From Streptococcus infantis (lineage in GTDB: Bacteria > Bacillota > Bacilli > Lactobacillales > Streptococcaceae): a stretch of 64,000 nucleotides of DNA. Positions 56,330-64,000 of the stretch are shown here, piece by piece. The stretch covers positions 1-64,000 of the forward strand of contig NZ_KQ970822.1 of NCBI RefSeq assembly GCF_001579645.1, in the 5' to 3' direction. A model generated the notes under the pieces. The model searched no databases and was not told the origin of the DNA. It worked only from the letters and a program-made list of their open reading frames with translations. The position numbers and the translations under genes were made by a program. The stretch's first letter is position 1, and every line of letters begins with the position of its first letter.

Positions 56330-56539
56330 AAAAACACCCTCTTTCTTTACTACAATACTATTATAATACTGTTTGTAAACGAATACAAGAAATTTGAGGT
56401 AATAGCTAATAAGAACCTGAGGTTTAAAGGTAGTACAACCAGCCTTCTTAGTGTCCTCTAGGTCTGATTTTTAAGTCTAGAAATTATTGACAAATTATTT
56501 TTTCTTTTGAGACCAGTCAACCTCAAATCCATAACATTC

Positions 56540-56573
56540 AAAAAAGCGAATTTCAATTGAAACTCGCTTTTTT
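56540..56573 (-). terminator. Terminator of malP
   Basis: AAAAAAGCGA...TCGCTTTTTT stem with inner TTTCA/AAACT partial pairing, 34 bases after the malP stop. Between it and 56329 (roughly 210 bases) I see only a promoter for the small gene and AT-rich DNA. Confidence 0.85.
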
Positions 56574-56606
56574 GCTAGATATGTAATAACTATTAAATTT
56601 CATATC

Positions 56607-58865
56607 TTAGTTCAAGTGCCAGATATCTTCATTATACTGAGCGATTGTACGGTCAGATGAGAAGAATCCTGCTTTAGAAATGTTAACGATGACTTTATCC
56701 AACCATGCGTCACGATCTTCGTAGTCAGCAAGCATTTGCTCTTTCACTTTGATGTAGTCTTCCAAGTCAAGAAGAGTCATGAACCAGTCTTTGTTGATCA
56801 ATTCGTTATAAAGACGTTCCAAGCGTTCAATCTTACCAACCGCAAGAACCGCATCGCTCACGATAAAGTCAACCAATGGTTTGATAGCTTCACGAGCGTA
56901 GAATTCGCTTGATTTGTAAGCTGACTTAGCGTAAAGGTCGATAACTGTTTCTGAATCTTCACCGAAGATGTAGATGTTTTCGTCGCCAACCAACTCAGCG
57001 ATTTCCACGTTAGCACCGTCCATAGTACCAAGAGTCAAAGCTCCGTTCAACATGAATTTCATGTTACCAGTACCTGAAGCTTCTTTAGAAGCAAGTGAGA
57101 TTTGTTCTGAGATGTCACATGCTGGGATCAAGAAGCTTGCTGCAGTAACGTTGTAGTTTTCAACCATAACCACTTGTAAGTGTGGTGCTACTTCTGGATC
57201 GTTAGCAATTACTTCTGACAAGCAAAGAATCAAGTGGATGATGTCTTGAGCGATTGTGTAGGCAGGAGCTGCTTTACCACCAAAGAATACTGTGATTGGA
57301 CGAGCAGGGATGTTACCAGCCTTGATGTCAAGATATTTGTGGATCACATACAAAGCGTTCATTTGTTGACGTTTGTACTCGTGAAGACGTTTGATTTGGA
57401 TATCAAAAATAGAGTTTGTATTGATTTCCACACCTTGGTGTTCTTTCAAGTGACGAGCCAATTTACGTTTGTTGTGAGCTTTGATGCTTTCCAATTTTTC
57501 TTTGACAGCAGCCTTGTCTTCGTATGAAAGAAGGTCTTCCAATTTAGAAGCTTCGTGGTGCCACTCGCGTCCAAGAATCTCATCCAAGTAGTGAGACAAG
57601 CTTGGGTTAGCATGCATGAGCCAACGACGGAATGTGATACCGTTTGTTTTGTTGTTGAATTTTTCTGGGTAGATATCGTAGAAAGCTTTCAACTCTGAGT
57701 TTTTCAAGATTTCAGTGTGAAGAGCCGCAACCCCGTTTACACTGTATCCGTAGTGGATATCCATGTGAGCCATGTGAACACGTCCGCTCTCATCGATGAT
57801 TTGAACAGCTGGGTCTTTGTATTCTGCTTTAACACGACGGTCCAATTCTTTGATGATTGGTACCAAGTGAGGAACCACTTCTTCCAAGAATTCAAGAGGC
57901 CATTTTTCAAGGGCTTCCGCAAGGATTGTGTGGTTTGTGTAAGCAGTCATGCTACGAACGATAGAGATTGCTTCATCAAGTTCGATACCACGTTCAGTCA
58001 AAAGACGGATCAATTCAGGGATAACCATTGATGGGTGAGTATCGTTGATTTGTACAACTGCGTAGTCAGCAAGGTCGTGCAAGTTGCTTCCTTTTTCGAT
58101 TGCTTCATCGATGATCAATTGCGCACCGTTTGAAACCATGAAGTATTGTTGGAAGATACGGAGCAATTCACCTTGTTTATCGCTATCGTCTGGGTAAAGG
58201 AAAAGAGTCAAGTTGCGAGCGATGTCTGTCTTGTCAAAGTTGATACCATCTTTGATGATTGAAGAATCAACTGAATCCAAGTCGAACAAACGCAAACGGT
58301 TTTTAGTAGCTGTTTTGTAACCAGGTACATCGATATCGTAAAGAGTAGATGTCAATGTAAAGTGTGCAAATGGCACTTGGTAGCTACGGCTTGAGCGTAC
58401 CAACCAGTTTTGGTCAGTCAACCAAGCGTTAGGAATAGTTTCTTGTTGGTTGTTTTTAAGAACTTGTTGGAAAAGACCGAAGTGGTAGTTCAAACCAACA
58501 CCGTCACCATTCAAACCAAGTGTAGCGATTGAGTCGATAAAGCAGGCTGCCAAACGTCCCAAACCACCATTACCAAGTGATGGTTCCAATTCTACTTCTT
58601 CAATTTCGATCAACTCTTTACCTGCATCAGCAAGTTCTTTTTTAACTTCGTCATAAAGACCAAGGTTAATCAAGTTATTTGACAAGAGTTTACCAATCAA
58701 GAACTCAGCTGAGATGTAGTAAACTTTTTTCTTACCAGTGTTGACTGGTTTTTGGCTGCTAGCAAGTTTGCTGTAGTTAAGAAGAGCAAGATAAAGCTCT
58801 TCGTTGCTACATTCTGCGATAGATTTATTGTAACGGTTTTGTACAAATTCTTTTAATGGTAACAT
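56607..58865 (-). CDS. malP: Maltodextrin (glycogen-type) phosphorylase
   Basis: 752 residues of the GT35 family: [45 protein letters not shown] and the PLP-binding [15 protein letters not shown]. Phosphorolyses maltodextrins to glucose-1-phosphate. In an operon after malQ (23-base gap), opposite malX; this places it in maltodextrin use rather than glycogen storage, as for pneumococcal MalP. Confidence 0.95.
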   Translation of the reverse strand: MLPLKEFVQNRYNKSIAECSNEELYLALLNYSKLASSQKPVNTGKKKVYYISAEFLIGKLLSNNLINLGLYDEVKKELADAGKELIEIEEVELEPSLGNGGLGRLAACFIDSIATLGLNGDGVGLNYHFGLFQQVLKNNQQETIPNAWLTDQNWLVRSSRSYQVPFAHFTLTSTLYDIDVPGYKTATKNRLRLFDLDSVDSSIIKDGINFDKTDIARNLTLFLYPDDSDKQGELLRIFQQYFMVSNGAQLIIDEAIEKGSNLHDLADYAVVQINDTHPSMVIPELIRLLTERGIELDEAISIVRSMTAYTNHTILAEALEKWPLEFLEEVVPHLVPIIKELDRRVKAEYKDPAVQIIDESGRVHMAHMDIHYGYSVNGVAALHTEILKNSELKAFYDIYPEKFNNKTNGITFRRWLMHANPSLSHYLDEILGREWHHEASKLEDLLSYEDKAAVKEKLESIKAHNKRKLARHLKEHQGVEINTNSIFDIQIKRLHEYKRQQMNALYVIHKYLDIKAGNIPARPITVFFGGKAAPAYTIAQDIIHLILCLSEVIANDPEVAPHLQVVMVENYNVTAASFLIPACDISEQISLASKEASGTGNMKFMLNGALTLGTMDGANVEIAELVGDENIYIFGEDSETVIDLYAKSAYKSSEFYAREAIKPLVDFIVSDAVLAVGKIERLERLYNELINKDWFMTLLDLEDYIKVKEQMLADYEDRDAWLDKVIVNISKAGFFSSDRTIAQYNEDIWHLN

Positions 58866-58888
58866 TTTTTGTGTCTCCTGATAATGTC

Positions 58889-60406
58889 TTATTTCTTTAA
58901 TTCTACCAAATTTTCATTGATTCGGCGATAAATTGTAGTCAAGTCAAGCAAAGTTTCTTCGACAGCAGGAGTCAATTGATCCTCTGTCATACGCCATGAC
59001 CAGTTTCCACCAAGAGTAGATGGGAAGTTCATACGAGCTGAACCATCCAACTCTAGCAGGTCTTGCATGGTAGCGATAGCCATAAAGCTTACTGATGAGA
59101 AGGCTGTACGAAGCATTGCATGTACAACTGTTTCGTATTCCTTGCGGTTTGTATAGCGTGCCATGTACTCACGAGTTGGGTCGTCAATTTCATTGCGATA
59201 CCAACCAAGAACAGTGTTGTTATCGTGTGTTCCTGTATACATAACTGAGTTGGCTGGTGCCAAGTGTGGGCTGTCGATACTTTCGTGCTCTGGGTTGAAG
59301 GCAAATTGAAGGACTTTCATTCCTGGGAATCCAGTGCGTTCACGTAGTTCAATAACTTCGTCAGTCATGAATCCAAGGTCTTCTGCGATGATGTTCAAGT
59401 CACCAAGTTCCTCTTTAACCGCTGCAAAGAGTTTGTAGTCAGGTCCTTTCACCCATTTACCAGGTGCTGCTGTTTCAGAACCAGCAGGAATTTCCCAGTA
59501 AGACTCAAATCCACGGAAGTGGTCGATACGAACGATGTCGTAGATTTTGAAGCTTTCACGCAAGCGTTCAATCCACCATTTGTAGCCGTCTTTGTCCATT
59601 GCTTCCCAGTCATAGATTGGGTTACCCCAAAGCTGACCAGTTGCAGAAAATTCATCTGGTGGGCATCCTGCGATGCAAGTCGCCTTACCGTTGACATCTG
59701 TCTTGAAGAGATGTGGATTTGCCCACATGTCGCTTGAATCTTCCGCTACATAGATAGGCATATCACCCACAATCTCGATGTGGTTTTCGTTAGCGTATGC
59801 TTTCAACTTCAACCATTGTTGGAAGAAAAGGTATTGGGTTACGCGGTGGTAAACAAGCTTGTCAGCTAATCTCTCACGGTAGCTTTCAAGAGTTGAAGCT
59901 TTACGAGCACGAGCATCTGCATCTGGCCATTCTGTCCAAGCAAGATTATCAAAATGCTCCTTGATTGCCATATACTCTGCAAATAGTTCAAGCCATGATT
60001 GATTTTCTTGAGCAAATTTTTCGAAGTCTTTGACATCTCCGATTTCAAAGAAACGTTTAACTGCTTTTTCAAGAAGAGGACGACGCGCATAATAAATCTT
60101 CGCGTAGTCTACTTCTTCTGGGTTGCTACCAAAGTCAATCCCTTCAAGATCACTAGCATCTAGTAAACCTTGCTCAACCAAGATATCAAGATCGATAAAG
60201 TGAGTATTCCCTGCAAAAGCTGAGAATGATTGGTAAGGAGAATCACCGTAACTAGTTGTTCCTAATGGAAGGATTTGCCAGTAACGTTGTTTGGTACGAA
60301 CTAAGAAATCAACAAAGTCGTACGCACTTTTACCAAACGATCCAATCCCGTATGCTCCAGGAAGAGATGAGATGTGCATCAACACACCACTTTGACGTTT
60401 TTTCAT
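58889..60406 (-). CDS. malQ: 4-alpha-glucanotransferase (amylomaltase)
   Basis: 505 residues of GH77: [47 protein letters not shown] (nucleophile Asp region), AEDLG (acid/base Glu) and [13 protein letters not shown]. Transfers glucan chains so that maltose and maltotriose become substrates for MalP. First gene of malQ-malP (malMP in pneumococcus). GAGGTG SD. Confidence 0.96.
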   Translation of the reverse strand: MKKRQSGVLMHISSLPGAYGIGSFGKSAYDFVDFLVRTKQRYWQILPLGTTSYGDSPYQSFSAFAGNTHFIDLDILVEQGLLDASDLEGIDFGSNPEEVDYAKIYYARRPLLEKAVKRFFEIGDVKDFEKFAQENQSWLELFAEYMAIKEHFDNLAWTEWPDADARARKASTLESYRERLADKLVYHRVTQYLFFQQWLKLKAYANENHIEIVGDMPIYVAEDSSDMWANPHLFKTDVNGKATCIAGCPPDEFSATGQLWGNPIYDWEAMDKDGYKWWIERLRESFKIYDIVRIDHFRGFESYWEIPAGSETAAPGKWVKGPDYKLFAAVKEELGDLNIIAEDLGFMTDEVIELRERTGFPGMKVLQFAFNPEHESIDSPHLAPANSVMYTGTHDNNTVLGWYRNEIDDPTREYMARYTNRKEYETVVHAMLRTAFSSVSFMAIATMQDLLELDGSARMNFPSTLGGNWSWRMTEDQLTPAVEETLLDLTTIYRRINENLVELKK

Positions 60407-60452
60407 AATAGCACCTCGCGTGTTTTGTAGTTAAGAGTTTCATATTTATATG

Positions 60453-60512
60453 CGCAAACGTTTGCGTCAACTCAAGTATAACCCATTTCTAAAATAATTG
60501 CAAGCGTTTGTA
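60453..60512 (-). promoter_or_regulatory. malQ promoter with two MalR/cre-like operators
   Basis: Minus-strand promoter TTGCAA (60503-60498), 17 bases, TATACT (60480-60475). A perfect 14-bp palindrome CGCAAACGTTTGCG (60453-60466) covers the region just after +1, and TGCAAGCGTTTGTA (60499-60512) overlaps the -35. LacI-family MalR and CcpA bind such sequences. Confidence 0.85.
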
Positions 60513-60726
60513 AAAAAACTTTTTCCAACTTTTTTCTGATTAAATTTTGAAATTCCCTATATTTTAATTTTTAAAATGATTTTCATTCGGCTTATTTTGA
60601 TGCAATCGTTTGTCTATTCTTTGCTTTTTAGAATAAAGTTTATAAATCGTGAACTTTCTACTATATATAGCAATTGCAACTTGTTGGTAATTTTTAAGTT
60701 TTCTTTAATTTTTTTTAAAAAAAGAC

Positions 60727-60785
60727 TTGCAACCGTTTTCTGTTTGTGCTATACTAGTCTCACAAGGGAAAACGTTTGCGTTCCC
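60727..60785 (+). promoter_or_regulatory. malX promoter with two MalR/cre-like operators
   Basis: Promoter TTGCAA (60727-60732), 17 bases, TATACT (60750-60755) in an extended -10. TTGCAACCGTTTTC (60727-60740) covers the -35, and GGGAAAACGTTTGCGTTCCC (60766-60785) lies just after +1. Between this region and the malQ promoter (60513-60726) I see only AT-rich DNA with one weaker GCAATCGTTTG match near 60602. Confidence 0.85.
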
Positions 60786-60824
60786 TAGATTATAAAATTT
60801 GTTATTCTTTAGGAGGAATACACT

Positions 60825-62096
60825 ATGTCAACTAAATTCATGAAGAGCGCTGCTGTACTTGGTACTGCTACTCTTGCTAGCTTGCTTTTGGTAGCTTGCG
60901 GAAGCAAAACTTCTGATAAAGCTGCTGATTCTTCTGCATCAGGAAGCCAAGAAATCACTTTCTATGTTGAAGACCAGTATAAAGCCTACGCTGAAAAAGT
61001 TGCTGCAGCTTATGAAAAAGAATCAGGTACAAAAGTTAACATCAAATCTGGTGACCAACTTGGCGGACTTGACAAACTTTCACTTGACAACCAATCAGGT
61101 CAAGCTGCTGACGTTATGATGGCACCATACGACCGTGTAGGTAGCCTTGGTACTGATGGACAACTTTCAGAAGTTAAACTAAGCGACGGTGCTAAAACAG
61201 ATGATACTACTAAATCTCTTGTAACAGCTGCTGACGGTAAAGTTTACGGCGCTCCAGCTGTTATCGAGTCACTTGTTATGTACTACAACAAAGACTTAGT
61301 GAAAGAAGCTCCTAAGACATTTGCTGACCTAGAAGAACTTGCTAAAGATAGCAAATATGCCTTCGCTGGTGAAGACGGAAAAACAACTGCTTTCCTAGCT
61401 GACTGGACTAACTTCTACTACGCATACGGACTCCTTGCTGGTAACGGTGGTTATGTATTCGGTCAAAATGGTAAAGATCCTAAAGATATCGGTCTTGCTA
61501 ACGATGGTGCTATCGCAGGAATCGAATACGCTAAAACTTGGTACGAAAAATGGCCTAAAGGTATGCAAGATACTGAAGGTGCTGGAAACTTGATCCAAAC
61601 TCAATTCCAAGAGGGTAAAACAGCTGCTATCATCGATGGTCCTTGGAAAGCTCAAGCATTCAAAGATGCTAAAGTAAACTACGGTGTTGCAACTATCCCA
61701 ACTCTTCCAAACGGCAAAAACTACGCAGCCTTTGGTGGTGGTAAAGCTTGGATCATCCCATCAAGCACTAAGAACCTTGAAGGCGCTCAAAAATTTGTAG
61801 ACTTCCTTGTTTCAACTGACCAACAAAAAGCATTCTACGATGCAACTAACGAAATCCCAGCTAACACTGAAGCTCGTGCTTACGCTGAAGGTAAAAAAGA
61901 TGAGTTGACTACAGCTGTTATCGAGCAGTTCAAGAACGCACAACCAATGCCAAACATCTCTCAAATGTCAACAGTTTGGGACCCAGCTAAAACAATGCTC
62001 TTTGACGCCGTAAGCGGTAAGAAAGATGCTAAAACAGCTGCTAATGATGCTGTAACATTGATCAAAGAAACAATCCAACAAAAATTTGGTAACTAA
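60825..62096 (+). CDS. malX: Maltose/maltodextrin ABC transporter substrate-binding lipoprotein
   Basis: 423 residues: lipobox LLLVACGS (Cys about residue 25) and a type I sugar-binding protein fold (AAAYEKESGTKVNIKSGD, PAVIESLVMYYNKDLV, IDGPWKAQAFKDA). Captures maltodextrins for the MalC-MalD permease. AGGAGG SD. Followed by a hairpin that probably limits read-through into malC. Confidence 0.95.
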   Translation: MSTKFMKSAAVLGTATLASLLLVACGSKTSDKAADSSASGSQEITFYVEDQYKAYAEKVAAAYEKESGTKVNIKSGDQLGGLDKLSLDNQSGQAADVMMAPYDRVGSLGTDGQLSEVKLSDGAKTDDTTKSLVTAADGKVYGAPAVIESLVMYYNKDLVKEAPKTFADLEELAKDSKYAFAGEDGKTTAFLADWTNFYYAYGLLAGNGGYVFGQNGKDPKDIGLANDGAIAGIEYAKTWYEKWPKGMQDTEGAGNLIQTQFQEGKTAAIIDGPWKAQAFKDAKVNYGVATIPTLPNGKNYAAFGGGKAWIIPSSTKNLEGAQKFVDFLVSTDQQKAFYDATNEIPANTEARAYAEGKKDELTTAVIEQFKNAQPMPNISQMSTVWDPAKTMLFDAVSGKKDAKTAANDAVTLIKETIQQKFGN

Positions 62097-62105
62097 TTGA
62101 TTGCT

Positions 62106-62142
62106 TCAAGGGAGATAATTTAAACATCTCCCTTGATTTTTA
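62106..62142 (+). terminator. Intra-operon terminator/attenuator after malX
   Basis: TCAAGGGAGAT-n9-ATCTCCCTTGA, a perfect 11-bp stem followed by T5, between malX and malC. Confidence 0.8.
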
Positions 62143-62219
62143 GATATACTGACAATGTTTTCAGTAACTTTGCTGATTAGCATCGAGCTCAACGCTCGTA
62201 TCTTAGGAAAGGAGCACTC

Positions 62220-63509
62220 ATGGAACAACAACCAAAAAAAGCAGCCTTGCTTTCATTGATTCCTGGGTTGGGGCAAATCTATAACAAACAAAAAGCTAAA
62301 GGTTTTATCTTCCTTGCTTTAACAGTAGTTTTTGTCCTCTATTTTATTGCACTTGCAGCACCTGAATTGAGCAACTTGATCACTCTTGGTGAAAAACCTG
62401 GTCGTGATAACTCTCTCTTCATGTTGATTCGTGGTGCATTTCACTCTATCTTTGTAATTGTTTATCTAGCATTCTATCTTTTCAATATTAAAGACGCTCA
62501 TACGATTGCAAAACGTATCAATAATGGCATCCCTGTCCCATTGACACTTAAGGATATGATTAAAGGTATCTATGAAAATGGATTCCCATACTTGCTCATT
62601 ATCCCATCTTACGTTGCCATGACATTTGCCATCATCTTCCCAGTTATTGTAACCTTGATGATCGCCTTTACTAACTATGATTTCCAACATTTACCACCTA
62701 ATAAATTGTTGGACTGGGTTGGATTGACTAACTTCACAAATATCTGGAGCTTGAGTACCTTCCGTTCAGCCTTCGGTTCTGTTCTTTCTTGGACTATTAT
62801 CTGGGCTTTGTCTGCATCTACTTTGCAAATTGTACTCGGTATCTTTACAGCTATTATTGCTAACCAACCATTCATCAAAGGAAAACGTATCTTTGGTGTT
62901 ATCTTCCTTCTACCTTGGGCTGTCCCAGCCTTCATCACTATCTTGACATTCTCAAACATGTTCAACGATAGTGTCGGAGCTATCAACACTCAAGTTTTGC
63001 CACTTTTTGCTAAGGTTCTTCCTTTCTTAGATGGCGTTCTCATCCCTTGGAAGACAAATCCAACTTGGACTAAAATTGCCTTGATTATGATGCAAGGTTG
63101 GCTTGGATTCCCTTATATCTATGTCCTTACTCTCGGTATCCTACAGTCTATTCCAAACGACTTGTATGAAGCAGCTTATATCGATGGTGCAAACGCTTGG
63201 CAAAAATTCCGCAGCATCACTTTCCCAATGATTTTGGCAGTTGCGGCACCTACTTTGATTAGCCAATACACCTTCAACTTCAACAACTTCTCTATCATGT
63301 ACCTCTTCAATGGTGGTGGTCCTGGTAGTGTCGGTGGTGGAGCTGGTTCAACCGATATCTTGATCTCATGGATCTACCGTTTGACAACCGGTACAGCTCC
63401 TCAATACTCTATGGCAGCTGCCGTTACCTTGATTATTTCAATCATTGTCATCTCTATTTCTATGATTGCCTTCAAGAAACTACACGCATTTGATATGGAG
63501 GACGTCTAA
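62220..63509 (+). CDS. malC: Maltodextrin ABC transporter permease MalC (MalF-like)
   Basis: 429 residues with about eight helices. The N-terminus ([20 protein letters not shown]) resembles TM2-type segments, followed by the binding-protein-dependent permease domain with the EAA loop [20 protein letters not shown]. Forms the channel with MalD. AAAGGAG SD, preceded by a small hairpin CGAGC/GCTCG (62184-62198). Confidence 0.95.
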   Translation: MEQQPKKAALLSLIPGLGQIYNKQKAKGFIFLALTVVFVLYFIALAAPELSNLITLGEKPGRDNSLFMLIRGAFHSIFVIVYLAFYLFNIKDAHTIAKRINNGIPVPLTLKDMIKGIYENGFPYLLIIPSYVAMTFAIIFPVIVTLMIAFTNYDFQHLPPNKLLDWVGLTNFTNIWSLSTFRSAFGSVLSWTIIWALSASTLQIVLGIFTAIIANQPFIKGKRIFGVIFLLPWAVPAFITILTFSNMFNDSVGAINTQVLPLFAKVLPFLDGVLIPWKTNPTWTKIALIMMQGWLGFPYIYVLTLGILQSIPNDLYEAAYIDGANAWQKFRSITFPMILAVAAPTLISQYTFNFNNFSIMYLFNGGGPGSVGGGAGSTDILISWIYRLTTGTAPQYSMAAAVTLIISIIVISISMIAFKKLHAFDMEDV

Positions 63510-63510
63510 G

Positions 63511-64000
63511 ATGAATAACTCAATCAAACTAAAACGTAGACTGACTCAAACCCTCACTTACCTCTACTTGATCGGACTTTCAATCGTCATTATCTATCCT
63601 CTTTTAATCACGATTATGTCTGCCTTCAAGGCTGGTAACGTTGTGGCCTTTAAACTCGACAGCAATGTCAACTTTAGTCTTGATAACTTCAAAGGACTCT
63701 TTACAGAAACCTTATACGGTACATGGTACCTTAATACTTTGATCATTGCTTTAATCACAATGGTCGTTCAGACAAGTATTATCGTGCTTGCTGGTTATGC
63801 TTACAGCCGTTACAACTTCTTGGCTCGTAAACAAAGTTTGGTCTTCTTCTTGATTATCCAAATGGTGCCAACAATGGCCGCTTTGACTGCCTTCTTCGTT
63901 ATGGCCCTCATGTTAAATGCCCTTAACCATAGCTGGTTCCTCATCTTCCTATATGTCGGTGGTGGTATCCCTATGAACGCTTGGTTGATGAAAGGTTACT
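63511..64000 (+). CDS. malD: Maltodextrin ABC transporter permease MalD (MalG-like), 3' end outside window
   Basis: Starts ATG 63511, one base after the malC stop, and stays open to the window end (163 codons). [20 protein letters not shown], a first helix, then the permease domain ([41 protein letters not shown]). The EAA loop should follow just outside. Second membrane subunit of the maltodextrin importer. Confidence 0.94.
   Translation, partial: MNNSIKLKRRLTQTLTYLYLIGLSIVIIYPLLITIMSAFKAGNVVAFKLDSNVNFSLDNFKGLFTETLYGTWYLNTLIIALITMVVQTSIIVLAGYAYSRYNFLARKQSLVFFLIIQMVPTMAALTAFFVMALMLNALNHSWFLIFLYVGGGIPMNAWLMKGY

Overview
The window looks like the chromosome of a mitis-group Streptococcus (S. 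mitis / S. oralis / S. infantis neighbourhood). The evidence is AT-leaning housekeeping genes with clear pneumococcal counterparts (fakA, spx, ireB, the cinA-recA pair, a TCS11-like operon, malQ/malP and malXCD), four BOX repeats of the boxA-boxC type, and extended -10 (TGnTATAAT) promoters in front of many genes. No rRNA, tRNA, CRISPR array or insertion sequence was seen.

Bases 1-8700 are an accessory defence island. It holds the 3' end of a Gabija-like OLD nuclease gene with its UvrD-like helicase partner. Next comes a 74-codon copy of the valS 3' end with its terminator, then an overlapping two-gene unit (PD-(D/E)XK-like nuclease plus SMC/Rad50-like ATPase, related to Lamassu/ABC-3C logic). 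A C5-cytosine methyltransferase and an adjacent probable type II restriction enzyme close the island. The first two modules are visibly more AT-rich than the restriction-modification genes and the core genome, so they probably arrived separately.

Bases 8760-24700 hold signalling and envelope genes: a TCS11-like two-component/ABC operon with a row of TGACA half-sites upstream, fakA-asp23, rpmB, a LytTR regulator with a LiaF-like membrane partner, a PAP2 phosphatase, a MarR-controlled heterodimeric ABC exporter, YebC, a MATE pump and a GNAT. Bases 24900-39600 hold pspC, the lytR-cinA-recA cluster with a SigX-type promoter, tsaE, a purine permease, folC, the DUF1292-ruvX-ireB cluster, spx and mgtA. 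A tandem hairpin array sits between folC and DUF1292. An M-box riboswitch, followed by a possible short leader peptide, precedes mgtA.

Bases 40090-56330 hold a prolidase-like peptidase, uvrA, corA, an S66 peptidase, a CPBP protease, tag-ruvA-mutL repair genes, tyrS, an unusual P-type ATPase with a small partner, and rlmA. Bases 56600-64000 are the maltodextrin regulon: divergent malQ-malP and malX-malC-malD units whose two promoters are near mirror images, each with CGCAAACGTTTGCG-like operators.

The observations most worth following up are the nuclease/ATPase unit, the duplicated valS 3' end, the alternating hairpin array at 34.42-34.65 kb, the leader peptide between the M-box and mgtA, and several phased operator arrays upstream of regulator genes. 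All functional calls are from reading the sequence; no database search was run.
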